Positions 16,685 to 25,209 are shown, counted from the stretch's first letter. The stretch is DNA of 64,000 bases from Lachnospiraceae bacterium (GCA_017432565.1 JAFRIW010000050.1:20243-84242), one strand, 5' to 3'. The notes: generated by a model not told the origin, from the letters alone. Translations and numbers: made by a program.

Positions 16685-17584
16685 TTACCTGTCAAACCAG
16701 CCGGAGAGATCCACATCGTCCACCAGCAGGCCGTGGACCACGAAGCGCTGCGTGCCGCCGGCCGCGCCGGAGCAGGTGGAGAGCGTCACGATCGGAAGGA
16801 TTTCCTTTCCGGGATCCAGCTCTGTCTGACGGATGGATTTCTTCGCAATCATTTCCATGTACGCGTGGTAATCTTCTTCGGTGTAGAACAGGCGGTAGGT
16901 ATCGCTCGTCGAATGCGTGACATAGCAGGAGTAGACCTGGTAGGTTGCGCGGTGGCCGTTCGGCAGGAAAATGTAGAAATACTGCTCGCCCTCGCAATCC
17001 TTGCCGGTGAAGTATTTCTGCATGGATCCGAACATGGAGCCGTTCTTCATGTTGTGGCCGTAGATAAAGGTGTTGTAATCCGAGAAATCAGGCTTGTTCT
17101 CGAAATCCATGAACACGGAGCCGCTGCTGTTGTACTCGCCGCTGAAGGTGTGGTGCAGATAATAATCATTATCCTCTCCCTTCAGGACCGGGTAATTGAT
17201 GCCGGCACCGTCCAGCAGAAGCCAGCCGATCACGTCCTCGTTTTCCGCCTGCAGCGCGTCAAAATCGATCTTCAGAATCCGCCCGCGCACCAGCTGGTTG
17301 TGGGCGTGGACAGACGACGAAGAAGATTCCGCCGCCTCCTCGGAGGAGCCTTCCTGTACATCTGCGGGAATTTCGTCTTCAACAGAAACAGCGTATGTAT
17401 CTGCCAGATCGTCATATTCCTTTTCGGCGACATTGTAATTGTGTACGATGGTATAGGCCTTGTATCCGGAAAAGCTGAAGACGCCCATGAGAAACAGGAT
17501 CAGCAGCAGGAAGAAGATAAATCCGTCTTCCTCCTTCAGCTTGCGGAGTGTATCGGAAAGAATGGCTGAAAAGAACTTTTTCAT
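16685..17584 (-). CDS. srtB: Class B sortase
   Basis: 299 residues from the ATG whose complement is at 17582-17584. A longer in-frame extension upstream is the shadow of truA. An N-terminal membrane anchor (about 22-42) is followed by a Ser/Glu-rich stalk and the sortase barrel. The catalytic residues are His177 in YGHNMK, Cys271 in TLSTCS and Arg280 in TQRFVVHG. Spacing and the YGHN/TLSTC motifs are those of class B enzymes. It attaches LPXTG-like or NPxTN-like proteins to peptidoglycan, or builds pili. No sortase substrate gene lies beside it, so it is probably a general or orphan enzyme. Confidence 0.92.
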   Translation of the reverse strand: MKKFFSAILSDTLRKLKEEDGFIFFLLLILFLMGVFSFSGYKAYTIVHNYNVAEKEYDDLADTYAVSVEDEIPADVQEGSSEEAAESSSSSVHAHNQLVRGRILKIDFDALQAENEDVIGWLLLDGAGINYPVLKGEDNDYYLHHTFSGEYNSSGSVFMDFENKPDFSDYNTFIYGHNMKNGSMFGSMQKYFTGKDCEGEQYFYIFLPNGHRATYQVYSCYVTHSTSDTYRLFYTEEDYHAYMEMIAKKSIRQTELDPGKEILPIVTLSTCSGAAGGTQRFVVHGLLVDDVDLSGWFDR

Positions 17585-17650
17585 CACTGTAAGAGTACCT
17601 CTTTCATAGACAGAACGACTGCATGAGCGCTTTACTTTGCTCAGACTTTC

Positions 17651-17679
17651 ATTATACATAGAATCGGACAGGCAGGCAA
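17651..17679 (-). promoter_or_regulatory. Promoter of the sortase gene
   Basis: Minus strand -35 TTGCCT (17674-17679), a 17-base spacer, and a consensus -10 TATAAT (17651-17656). It sits in the short divergent gap between the sortase and truA. Confidence 0.65.
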
Positions 17680-17683
17680 ATTC

Positions 17684-18445
17684 ATGAAGAACTACAAGAT
17701 GATTGTGAGTTATGACGGAACCCGGTATTCCGGCTGGGAGCACCAGCCCGGGAAGGATCTGACCATCCAGGGCAAGCTCGAGAGCGTGCTGGAGGCCATG
17801 GAGACGGGAGAACACCCGGATGCGCAGCCGCGCCGGATCACCGTGATCGGCGCGGGCCGGACGGATGCGGGTGTGCACGCGCGCGCAATGACCTGCAATG
17901 CGCTGCTGGAGACGGATAAGACGGAGGAAGAAATTCAGGCCTATATGAACCGCTACCTGCCGGACGACATCAGCGTGAATGAGGTCAGAATCTGTGCCGA
18001 CCGGTTTCACAGCCGCTTCAAGGCCATCGGGAAGACGTACCGGTACACGCTCTGGTGCGGCCCGGCAAAGCCGGTTTTTGACAGAAAATATGTGACGGTG
18101 CTGAGCGAACGGCCCGATACGGAGAAAATGCGGGAGGCCGCGGAGCTTCTCACAGGCATGCATGATTATAAAAGCTTCTGCGGCAATCCGAAAATGAAGA
18201 AACAGACGATCCGGGTCGTGGACACGATCCGGATCGAGGAGAGCGGGAATTATATCCGCCTGTATTTTCATGGAAACGGGTTCCTTCAGAATATGGTCCG
18301 GATCATGACCGGGACCCTTCTGGAGGTGGGCTTCGGAAAGCGCGAGCCTTCGGAGATGACAGGGATCCTTGAAGCCCTGGACCGGCGCAAGGCCGGGCCG
18401 ACGGCGCCCGCACAGGGTCTGACCCTGATGAAGGTGGATTACTGA
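17684..18445 (+). CDS. truA: tRNA pseudouridine synthase A
   Basis: 253 residues. Converts uridines 38-40 of the tRNA anticodon stem to pseudouridine. The catalytic aspartate is in the GAGRTDAGVHA motif (about residue 65). The family signatures SYDGTRYSGW at the N-terminus and FLQNMVRIMTGTL near the C-terminus are present. Full length for the family. Its stop is inside a small perfect hairpin shared with the convergent folT gene. Confidence 0.96.
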   Translation: MKNYKMIVSYDGTRYSGWEHQPGKDLTIQGKLESVLEAMETGEHPDAQPRRITVIGAGRTDAGVHARAMTCNALLETDKTEEEIQAYMNRYLPDDISVNEVRICADRFHSRFKAIGKTYRYTLWCGPAKPVFDRKYVTVLSERPDTEKMREAAELLTGMHDYKSFCGNPKMKKQTIRVVDTIRIEESGNYIRLYFHGNGFLQNMVRIMTGTLLEVGFGKREPSEMTGILEALDRRKAGPTAPAQGLTLMKVDY

Positions 18446-18457
18446 CCCTCAGGTCAG
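18442..18457. terminator. Shared hairpin at the truA/folT convergence
   Basis: CTGACC (18442-18447), loop CTCA, GGTCAG (18452-18457). It contains both stop codons. On the plus strand it is followed by TCCTTTATA, a weak U-tract. Confidence 0.45.
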
Positions 18458-19162
18458 TCCTTTATACCAGTAATAGAAGAGAATGGCCAGGGCGGAGACA
18501 GCGGTCAGGAGAACGAGGACCAGGACATCGCGCCTGGTCATTTTCAGCTGTGTCGTTCCCGTGTAGGTCAGATTCATCCGGTTTGTGTGCGGCAGCAGGG
18601 CGCCGAAGAGCAGAACCAGAATCAGGGACTGGATGGGGAACATGACCAGGTTTTTGATCATGCGCGGCATGGTGAAGAAAGTGTAGGATTTGCCGAGCAC
18701 CATTTTATAGTAATAGATCATGATCACCGGGCTGATCATCAGGTTTACGATGATGGTGACGGCAAAGCGTCCCAGCATCACCCGCAGCGTCGTGATTTTG
18801 GCCCGGTAGTAGAACAGGGCAAACAGGACGCCGCCGGCGATCTCCTCGAAAATAAACGGGAAGAAGTAGGCGCCGGACGGAAACAGCAGAGCGCCCAGCG
18901 TGTCGCTGATTGCGGAGGTGAAAATGGCCATCACGGGTCCGTAAATCAGGGATCCCAGCGCGTTGATGATGAAGCCGAAGGTGATGTTCAGGCTCGGTCC
19001 GATGGGAATGGAAAGGGACTTGACGGCGATGCGCAGTGCGGTCAGCACGCCGGCGATGACCAGCATGCGCGTGGATTTCATCTCCAGTGCCGCCAGCTTC
19101 CAGTACTGCGCCGAAAAGGGGGTATCAAACAGGCTGCGGTCTTGTTCATTGTTCTGTTTCAT
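18449..19162 (-). CDS. folT: Folate-specific ECF transporter substrate-binding (S) component
   Basis: 237 residues, integral membrane. It resembles the folate-family S components of energy-coupling factor transporters: an N-terminal Ala/Arg helix, the FGFIINALGSLIYGPVMA block, and the FIFEEIAGGVLFALFYYR block. It would bind folate outside and pair with a shared EcfA-A'-T module encoded elsewhere. Specificity is supported by the leader, which fits a tetrahydrofolate riboswitch (19240-19355). The Shine-Dalgarno AAAGGAG (19169-19175) lies within a possible sequestering helix. Confidence 0.88.
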   Translation of the reverse strand: MKQNNEQDRSLFDTPFSAQYWKLAALEMKSTRMLVIAGVLTALRIAVKSLSIPIGPSLNITFGFIINALGSLIYGPVMAIFTSAISDTLGALLFPSGAYFFPFIFEEIAGGVLFALFYYRAKITTLRVMLGRFAVTIIVNLMISPVIMIYYYKMVLGKSYTFFTMPRMIKNLVMFPIQSLILVLLFGALLPHTNRMNLTYTGTTQLKMTRRDVLVLVLLTAVSALAILFYYWYKGLT

Positions 19163-19170
19163 AAAAAACT

Positions 19171-19242
19171 CCTTTCACTGATGTGTCCGGCAGCTCCGGA
19201 AATCCGGGTCGCCGCATCAGGAAAGGATCTTCCGCATGCGGC
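19171..19242 (-). promoter_or_regulatory. Translational expression platform (sequestor / anti-sequestor) of folT
   Basis: Minus-strand RNA. CCTTTCCTGATG (19215-19226) can pair with CATCAGTGAAAGG (19171-19183), one bulged base, burying the AAAGG of the folT Shine-Dalgarno. Competing hairpin: GCCGCAT (19236-19242) with ATGCGGC (19211-19217). This second hairpin shares ATG with the sequestor and shares GCC with the 3' arm of riboswitch stem P1, so the three helices are mutually exclusive. Ligand-stabilised P1 would free the sequestor to form and turn folT off. Confidence 0.65.
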
Positions 19243-19355
19243 AGCGGGATGCAGACTTTGTACTGCAGATCAGCTGATCATTTCGTTCAGAAAACAACTC
19301 CCCGTTTTTCTGACACTGACGTATAGTACGTATACACACAAAGTCCTACTCTGCC
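19240..19355 (-). promoter_or_regulatory. Tetrahydrofolate (THF) riboswitch
   Basis: Read on the minus strand. Stem P1 is GGCAG (19351-19355) with CTGCC (19240-19244). The 5' side continues GAGTAGGACTTTG, and the 3' side reads CAAAGTCTGCATCCCGCTG, giving P2 as GACTTTG/CAAAGTC. These match the THF class signature (GAGUAG before P2; GCAUCC-GCU after it). Inside, TCAGAAAA/TTTTCTGA encloses CGGGGAGTTG as P3, followed by ACGAA, also a class feature. The loop side of P2 is extended by a small GTATA/TATAC hairpin. Gene context (folate transporter) agrees. A covariance-model search would settle it. Confidence 0.82.
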
Positions 19356-19398
19356 ATGGACGTTATTCGATTGGGTACTGCCCTCGCAGTTCACATAC

Positions 19399-19426
19399 AG
19401 TGTAGCAGGAACAGGGTGCGTGTCAA
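19399..19426 (-). promoter_or_regulatory. Promoter of the folT transcript
   Basis: Minus strand -35 TTGACA (19421-19426), a 16-base spacer, -10 TACACT (19399-19404). It gives a leader of about 230 bases that contains the whole riboswitch. Confidence 0.7.
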
Positions 19427-19435
19427 TAAAAATTT

Positions 19436-19444
19436 TGTTACAAT
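19436..19444 (+). promoter_or_regulatory. Extended -10 directly before the gene at 19453 (leaderless candidate)
   Basis: TG-T-TACAAT with TACAAT at 19439-19444. Only eight bases separate it from the ATG at 19453 and no Shine-Dalgarno is present, so transcription would begin at or next to the start codon. Confidence 0.5.
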
Positions 19445-19452
19445 AGTCTATT

Positions 19453-20244
19453 ATGGTATCCGGTAGATCGACAAATAAACAGATCCGGCGCGGCAGGCGC
19501 TTCCATCTCCTGGACGGAATCCGGGGAATCACACTGATCAGTATGATTCTCTATCACGCGTCCTGGGACGCGGTTTATCTGCTGGGAGCAGACTGGGCGT
19601 GGTACAGGGGACCGGCGGCACACCTCTGGCAGCAGAGCATCTGCTGGACTTTTATCCTGCTCTCCGGGTTCTGCATTCCGTTTTCGGTACACCGGTGGAA
19701 GCGCGCGCTGACTGTCTTCGCCTGCGGGCTGCTGGTGACGGCGGTGACCACTCTGCTTATGCCGCAGGACCGGATTATTTTCGGTGTCCTGACCTTTCTT
19801 GGCAGTGCGATGCTGATCATGGCCGCCTTCGGGAAAAATCTGTTCGAAGCGATACCGCCGGTTCCGGGACTGATCCTGAACGCGCTGCTGTTTCTTGTCA
19901 CGCGGCCTGTCAACACGGGCTTTATCGGGATTCTGGAGAAGCCGGTGATCGGGCTGCCGGCGGCCTGGTACCATGGTTATGCCGCGACGTATCTGGGCTT
20001 TACCGATCCGTCGTTTGATTCAGCAGATTATTTTTCACTGATTCCCTGGCTGTTCCTGTTTCTGTGCGGGTATTATCTCAGCAGACTCGTGATGCCCCGG
20101 ATGAGGGAAAGAGGGGGGCTTCTGTTCTGCAGAATTCCCGCAGCGGACTGGATGGGAAAGCATTCCCTGCTGATTTATCTCCTGCATCAGCCGGTCCTGT
20201 ATATGTTTGTTTTGCTGGTGCAGGCGCTCAGAGGCGGACTGTAA
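19453..20244 (+). CDS. DUF1624 / HGSNAT-like membrane acyltransferase domain protein
   Basis: 263 residues with multiple membrane helices. The opening LLDGIRGITLISMILYHASWD is the signature of the DUF1624 group related to heparan-alpha-glucosaminide acetyltransferase catalytic domains, with a conserved histidine in the first helix (LYHASWD). These proteins are thought to move acetyl groups across membranes onto glycans, but bacterial roles are mostly untested. It is first in a run with murT, gatD and a flippase (gaps of 15 and 9 bases). No Shine-Dalgarno; see the -10 box just upstream. Confidence 0.75.
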   Translation: MVSGRSTNKQIRRGRRFHLLDGIRGITLISMILYHASWDAVYLLGADWAWYRGPAAHLWQQSICWTFILLSGFCIPFSVHRWKRALTVFACGLLVTAVTTLLMPQDRIIFGVLTFLGSAMLIMAAFGKNLFEAIPPVPGLILNALLFLVTRPVNTGFIGILEKPVIGLPAAWYHGYAATYLGFTDPSFDSADYFSLIPWLFLFLCGYYLSRLVMPRMRERGGLLFCRIPAADWMGKHSLLIYLLHQPVLYMFVLLVQALRGGL

Positions 20245-20259
20245 AAAAGCGGAGGTTTT

Positions 20260-21660
20260 ATGAGTACAATCAGGACGATTGCGGCCGTGGCGGCCTGCAA
20301 AGCGGCCAGAGGCATCTTAAGAATGCTGCACCGGGGCGGCACGGCGCTCCCCGGGAAGGTGGCGATGAAATTTGACAAAGAGGTGCTCCGGACGGTGAGC
20401 CGGGGCATGAAAATCATAGTCGTCACCGGCACCAACGGAAAAACCACCACCTGCCGGATGCTGGAGCACGCGCTGACAAGAAGCGGTTTCCCGTGTCTTG
20501 CCAATAAATCCGGGGCGAACCTGCTCTCGGGCGTGACGGCAGAATTTGTCTGCAGCGCCGACTGGCGCGGAAGGCCGAAGACGGAGTATGCGGTGGTGGA
20601 GTGTGACGAAGGCGCGCTGAAACAGGTGGTGCCTCTTCTTGCACCGGAGGTGATCACGGTCACAAATCTGTTCCGGGATCAGCTGGACCGCTACGGCGAA
20701 GTCACGCACACTCTGAATGCGGTGAAAAGCGGCGTGGAGGCCTCCCCGCAGACCGCACTGTGTCTGAATGCGGACTGCTCACTGACCTCCTCGATTGCAC
20801 TGGATGTGCCGAATCCGGTTTTCTATTACGGTCTGGACGTGCCGGTGGGCGAGCAGAAGGAGACGGAAATCTCGGACGCGCGGCACTGCATCCGCTGCGG
20901 GACCGCCTACGAATACCGCTACTATACCTATGCTCATCTGGGCGGCTTCTGCTGCCCGAACTGCGGTTACAGCCGGCATGATGCCGACGTCTCCGTGACA
21001 CAGATCAATTCGGTTTCCCCCGCGGGCTCCGAGGTCAGGATGAAATGGCGCGGCAGCAAAAAGGACGCGGCAATCAGCCTGCCGGCTGTTTTCAATATCT
21101 ACAATGCCGCAGCCGCGGTCTGCGCCTTTACGGTCTTCTCGGACCGCCTGAAGGAGCGGCACGGGATCACGCTTCCCGCGGAGAGCATCTTCGATGCGCT
21201 CTCCGATGTGGAGAGCAGCTTCGGGCGCATGGAGAATTTTGATCTGGACGGCGTGCCCGTGCAGATGATTCTGGTGAAAAATCCGGCCGGCTGCAGTCAG
21301 TCCATCAGCTATCTGACACAGCTGAAGCAGGATTATATGCTGGCGGCCTGCCTCAACGACCGGACGGCGGACGGCCACGATATTTCCTGGATCTGGGACG
21401 CGGACTATGAGAAGCTCTCGGAGGATCCGTATTTAAAGCAGATTCTGGTGTGCGGCGACCGGGCCGAGGATCTGCAGCTGCGGCTCAAATACGCCGGCAT
21501 TCCGGAGGAGCGCATCGAGCTGCTTCCGGATTTTGCCTCCATGCTCGGAAAAATACGCACTTCGAACCTGCCGGTTTTTGCCATGCCCAACTACACGTCC
21601 ATGCTGGAGCTGCGCGGACTTCTCAGCCAGGCAACCGGCAAGAAGGCATTCTGGAAATAG
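20260..21660 (+). CDS. murT: MurT subunit of lipid II isoglutaminyl synthase
   Basis: 466 residues. A Mur-ligase-like protein that, with GatD, amidates the alpha-carboxyl of D-Glu in the lipid II stem peptide using glutamine and ATP. The ATP-binding loop is VTGTNGKTTT (near residue 57). The central domain carries a four-cysteine zinc ribbon (C210, C213, C232, C235), a MurT hallmark. The C-terminal DUF1727 domain follows. GatD is encoded nine bases downstream, the conserved arrangement in Gram-positives. Begins 15 bases after the previous gene with a GGAGGT-type Shine-Dalgarno. Confidence 0.95.
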   Translation: MSTIRTIAAVAACKAARGILRMLHRGGTALPGKVAMKFDKEVLRTVSRGMKIIVVTGTNGKTTTCRMLEHALTRSGFPCLANKSGANLLSGVTAEFVCSADWRGRPKTEYAVVECDEGALKQVVPLLAPEVITVTNLFRDQLDRYGEVTHTLNAVKSGVEASPQTALCLNADCSLTSSIALDVPNPVFYYGLDVPVGEQKETEISDARHCIRCGTAYEYRYYTYAHLGGFCCPNCGYSRHDADVSVTQINSVSPAGSEVRMKWRGSKKDAAISLPAVFNIYNAAAAVCAFTVFSDRLKERHGITLPAESIFDALSDVESSFGRMENFDLDGVPVQMILVKNPAGCSQSISYLTQLKQDYMLAACLNDRTADGHDISWIWDADYEKLSEDPYLKQILVCGDRAEDLQLRLKYAGIPEERIELLPDFASMLGKIRTSNLPVFAMPNYTSMLELRGLLSQATGKKAFWK

Positions 21661-21669
21661 GGAGAATTC

Positions 21670-22422
21670 ATGGAACAACTGCGAATCTGTCATCTGTATC
21701 CGGAGGTACTGAATCTCTACGGAGACCGCGGAAATATCCGCTGTCTGCAGCAGCGCCTTTTATGGAGAAATATCGACTGCGAGATCACGCAGGTGAAAAT
21801 CGGCGACCGGGCGGATCTTTCCGCTTTCGACCTGTTTTTCATCGGCGGCGGGCAGGATTTTGAGCAGGAAGTGCTGCTGGGAGACCTGAAATCGGGCAAA
21901 GCGGCGGAGATCCGCGCCGCGATTGAGGACGGGAAGACTTTCCTGTGTATCTGCGGCGGCTACCAGATGCTGGGCCACTATTATGAGACCTACGAGGGAG
22001 TGAAGTGCGAGTTCCTCGGCGCGATCGACTTCTACACAGTGGGCGGAAAGGTCCGGATGATCGACAATTACGCGTTCCGGCTGGGTGAGGAGTCCGGCGG
22101 AAGCACGGTGGTCGGCTTCGAAAATCACAGCGGGCGGACGTATCTGGGTCCGGGCGTGAAGCCGCTGGGCACGGTTCTCAAGGGATACGGCAACAACGGC
22201 GAGGACAAGACAGAGGGCGTGCGCTATAAAAATGTGTTCGGTTCTTACAGTCACGGTCCGATTCTGCCCAAGAATCCGGAGCTGTGCGACGAGATTTTAA
22301 GAAGCGCCCTCGAGCGCAGGTACGGGCGGGCGGATCTTTCGCCGCTGGAGGACCGATTCGAGAAGCTGGCCCATGAGAAGGTGCTGGAGCGGGTGCTGTC
22401 GGACCGCAACTCCGGCGACTGA
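21670..22422 (+). CDS. gatD: GatD glutamine amidotransferase subunit of lipid II isoglutaminyl synthase
   Basis: 250 residues, class I (CobB/CobQ-like) glutaminase. The nucleophile is C95 in CICGGYQMLG, and the histidine in GSYSHGPILPKNP completes the site. It supplies ammonia to MurT for amidation of peptidoglycan precursors. Ends one codon frame ahead of the flippase gene, which is in the frame immediately following its stop. Confidence 0.95.
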   Translation: MEQLRICHLYPEVLNLYGDRGNIRCLQQRLLWRNIDCEITQVKIGDRADLSAFDLFFIGGGQDFEQEVLLGDLKSGKAAEIRAAIEDGKTFLCICGGYQMLGHYYETYEGVKCEFLGAIDFYTVGGKVRMIDNYAFRLGEESGGSTVVGFENHSGRTYLGPGVKPLGTVLKGYGNNGEDKTEGVRYKNVFGSYSHGPILPKNPELCDEILRSALERRYGRADLSPLEDRFEKLAHEKVLERVLSDRNSGD

Positions 22423-22449
22423 GTCCGCGGCGCAGGGAAGGGAAGTAAG

Positions 22450-23718
22450 ACGAAGACACAGGAAGCAAAAGATTATTTCTGGAATTCCGCTGCGGGAATT
22501 CTGAATGCGGGACAATCCGTACTGATTCTGATGATCATCAACCGGGTGCTGGGACTGGAGGCATCCGGGTTATTTTCGATTGCATTCGCGACCGGAAACC
22601 TCTTCATGAACTTCGGCAATTTCGGCGTCCGGAATGTCCAGGTGTCCGATCAGAAACAGCAGTACAGCTGCAGGCTGTACTTTCTTCACAGAGGCATCAC
22701 GACGGCACTGATGCTGGCCGGCGCCGGCGCCTATGTGCTCTATAAGGCCGGCACGGGCTATACGCCCTACAAGGCGGGCGTGGTCTATGCCATGTGTCTT
22801 CTGAAGGCGGTGGACTGTCTCGAGGACGCCGCGGCGGGACGTCTGCAGCAGCGGGGCCATCTGGATCTGGCGGGCAAAATGATTCTGCTCCGCCTGCTCA
22901 TCAGCCTGGGGCTTCTGTGTGTGCTGCTGAAGGCGGACGGCGGTCTGCTGATGCCGACCCTCGCCGCCGCGGGTGCGGCGATCCTCACGGTATCTGTCTT
23001 CTGCATGGCTGTCCGGGAGCCGCTTGCGCTTTACGAGAAGGCCGGCGGGAGCGGAAGCAGCGCAAGGCAGCTGCTGGCCCTGACGCGCACGACGCTTCCG
23101 GTCTGCGCCGCAAACTGCCTCTCCTTTTATCTGATTAATGCGCCCAAGTACGCGATCGATGCACAGCTGGATGAAACGGCACAGGCGCGCTATACCTTTA
23201 TTGCCATGCCGGTCTTCGTGATTCAGCTGCTGAACCAGTTCCTGTACCAGCCGCTGCTGGTAAAAATGACACTGGCCTGGGCGGAAAAACCCGAAAATCC
23301 CCGCAGGGATCCTTTCCTGCGGCTGGTCGGAAAGGTGCTGGCCGGTCTTCTTGCCATCACTGCAGTGGTGCTTCTCTGCGGTTATCTGCTGGGCATTCCG
23401 GTGCTCGGCATACTGTACTCCGCCGACCTTTCGGATTTAAAGACGGAGCTGATGCTGCTGCTTCTGGGCGGCGCATTTCTCGCTCTGTGCGGTTTTCTGA
23501 CCGCGATGCTGACCATTGTCCGGGCACAGAAGCTGATTCCCTTTGTATACCTGCTGGCCGCAGTGATCTCGGCGGCGGCGATGCCCCGGGCGGTGGCAGA
23601 GACGGGCCTTCACGGCGCCTCTTACGGCTATCTTCTGATCATGGTACTGACGGCCGCACTGCTGGTCCTGCTGTTTGCCAGCGCGCTCGCGAAACGATAC
23701 AAAGCGCACAATTTGTGA
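22450..23718 (+). CDS. Wzx-type polysaccharide flippase with an apparent ACG start
   Basis: Multi-pass membrane protein of the oligosaccharide flippase superfamily. The nearest ATG in frame is 22531, but the frame stays open upstream to the gatD stop. The residues before 22531 (DYFWNSAAGILNAGQSV) are exactly the conserved first helix of this family, so translation must start earlier. No ATG, GTG or TTG exists there. The codon best placed after a purine-rich AGGGAAGGGAAG is ACG at 22450, giving 422 residues. Either ACG is used or the ATG has been mutated or misread. It would flip lipid-linked oligosaccharide across the membrane. Confidence 0.75.
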   Translation, partial: TKTQEAKDYFWNSAAGILNAGQSVLILMIINRVLGLEASGLFSIAFATGNLFMNFGNFGVRNVQVSDQKQQYSCRLYFLHRGITTALMLAGAGAYVLYKAGTGYTPYKAGVVYAMCLLKAVDCLEDAAAGRLQQRGHLDLAGKMILLRLLISLGLLCVLLKADGGLLMPTLAAAGAAILTVSVFCMAVREPLALYEKAGGSGSSARQLLALTRTTLPVCAANCLSFYLINAPKYAIDAQLDETAQARYTFIAMPVFVIQLLNQFLYQPLLVKMTLAWAEKPENPRRDPFLRLVGKVLAGLLAITAVVLLCGYLLGIPVLGILYSADLSDLKTELMLLLLGGAFLALCGFLTAMLTIVRAQKLIPFVYLLAAVISAAAMPRAVAETGLHGASYGYLLIMVLTAALLVLLFASALAKRYKAHNL

Positions 23719-23724
23719 TAGAAT
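23716..23724 (+). promoter_or_regulatory. Extended -10 directly before the first MBOAT gene (leaderless candidate)
   Basis: TG-A-TAGAAT with TAGAAT at 23719-23724. The ATG at 23733 is eight bases further and lacks a Shine-Dalgarno. The -35 region (GATACA at 23696-23701) is weak. Confidence 0.45.
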
Positions 23725-23732
23725 GACTTGAT

Positions 23733-25205
23733 ATGCTTTTCAACAACCTGACGTACGCCATCTTCATACCGGTCGTTTTCATCCTGTACCGCATCGTCCC
23801 GATCCGGTATCGCTGGGCGCTTCTTCTCGCGGTCAGTTACTGGTTCTGTGCTCAGCTGGACATCCGGTTTCTGCTGGTTCTGTTCATTCAGAGTCTTTTC
23901 GCGTACGTCTTCGGCATTCTGATCGACACAGCAAAAACGGAGAGGGCGCGCAGGCGTTTTACGGCGGGAGCGGCGGCCGAGCTTCTCGGCGGTCTTGTGA
24001 TCTTCAAGTATCTCGGCTTCTTCACAGAAAACCTGAATGCGCTCCTGTATCATCTGACACCCCATGGCGAAAATTTCCTGCAGATCCCGGTTCCGCAGCT
24101 TTTTGTTCCGATCGGCATTTCTTTTTACACCCTGCAGGTGCTGGGATATATTCTGGATGTCAGCAGAGGAAAATACCGCGCCGAGTGGCACTTTGGGCGG
24201 TTCCTTCTTTTTGCATCCTTCTTCCCGCAGCTGATTTCCGGACCGATCGGGCGGGGCGACAAGCTGCTGCCGCAGTACAGGCGCCTCAGAAAGCCGAACG
24301 GAAGACAGATTTCCATGGGACTGAAGCGCATGGCCTGGGGCTACTTTAAGAAGCTGGCCATCGCGGACGTCCTGGCTGTGACGGTGAACAAGATTTTCGG
24401 CGCGCCGGACATTTATATCGGCCTGATTTTTCCGGCGAGCGTGCTGATGTATACGATCGAGCTGTACTGCGATTTCTCCGGCTACTCGGACATCGCCGTC
24501 GGCACGGCGCAGCTGTTCGGCGTCGAGCTGGATCAGAACTTCAACACGCCCTATCTCTCGCAGAATGTGCGTGAGTTCTGGAACCGCTGGCATATCTCCC
24601 TGTCCGGCTGGTTCAGGGATTATCTTTATATCCCGCTGGGCGGCAGCCACTACGGCATTCCGAAGCGGGTGCGCAACACGCTGATCGTCATGCTGACCAG
24701 CGGCCTGTGGCACGGCGCCTCCTGGACGTTTCTGTTCTGGGGCCTGCTCCACGGCCTGTATCAGAGCGCGGACGTGCTGATCACGAGAACGCACGGACCC
24801 AAGAAGGTCAATGAGGACTACCCGAAGCCGGTCCGGATTCTCCGGACGATCGTGACCTTTTCCCTGATCAGCTTCGCATGGCTGTTCTTCAGGGCGGACT
24901 CCATGAAGACAGCCCTCACCTTCATGAAGGGAACCTTTACCGGGATCGAAGATCCGATTCAGTATCTCAAAACTTTTGTGATCTGTCTGGATATGCCGTA
25001 TATGCAGATGGTCTGGATCAGCATTCCGGTCATCATCCTGGTTATTGCGGATTTTGTCTCCTTCATGAAGAAAAAGGAGATTGTGGAACTGGTGTCGGCC
25101 GGCCGCCCCGCCGTGCGCTATACCGTCTATGTATTGCTGCTGGTGGGGATTCTGCTGTTTTCACAGAAAGGCGTGACCGCGGAATTTATTTATTCCGGTT
25201 TTTGA
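23733..25205 (+). CDS. MBOAT-family membrane O-acyltransferase (AlgI-like), copy 1
   Basis: 490 residues, many membrane helices. Family blocks: PIGISFYTLQ, FWNRWHISLSGWFRDYLYIPLGG, and the catalytic histidine H327 in LWHGASWTF. AlgI/DltB-type MBOATs pass acyl groups from a cytosolic donor through the membrane to an extracellular glycan, usually with an SGNH-fold partner. That partner is encoded four bases downstream. Together with the FkbH-like protein and ACP further on, this fits an ACP-fed surface acylation pathway rather than simple acetylation. Confidence 0.92.
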   Translation: MLFNNLTYAIFIPVVFILYRIVPIRYRWALLLAVSYWFCAQLDIRFLLVLFIQSLFAYVFGILIDTAKTERARRRFTAGAAAELLGGLVIFKYLGFFTENLNALLYHLTPHGENFLQIPVPQLFVPIGISFYTLQVLGYILDVSRGKYRAEWHFGRFLLFASFFPQLISGPIGRGDKLLPQYRRLRKPNGRQISMGLKRMAWGYFKKLAIADVLAVTVNKIFGAPDIYIGLIFPASVLMYTIELYCDFSGYSDIAVGTAQLFGVELDQNFNTPYLSQNVREFWNRWHISLSGWFRDYLYIPLGGSHYGIPKRVRNTLIVMLTSGLWHGASWTFLFWGLLHGLYQSADVLITRTHGPKKVNEDYPKPVRILRTIVTFSLISFAWLFFRADSMKTALTFMKGTFTGIEDPIQYLKTFVICLDMPYMQMVWISIPVIILVIADFVSFMKKKEIVELVSAGRPAVRYTVYVLLLVGILLFSQKGVTAEFIYSGF

Positions 25206-25209
25206 CAAA

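Noticed and set aside
17585..18271. Upstream extension of the sortase frame through truA.
   Set aside because: It reads antisense to truA and has no family match; the membrane-anchor start at 17584 has its own promoter.
16284..19330. A near-identical 14-base motif, TGACGTATAGT(G/A)CG, at 16284 and 19317, first taken as a shared promoter element.
   Set aside because: The second copy lies inside the THF riboswitch (small hairpin within P2) and the first has no well-spaced partner box, so the match is probably chance.
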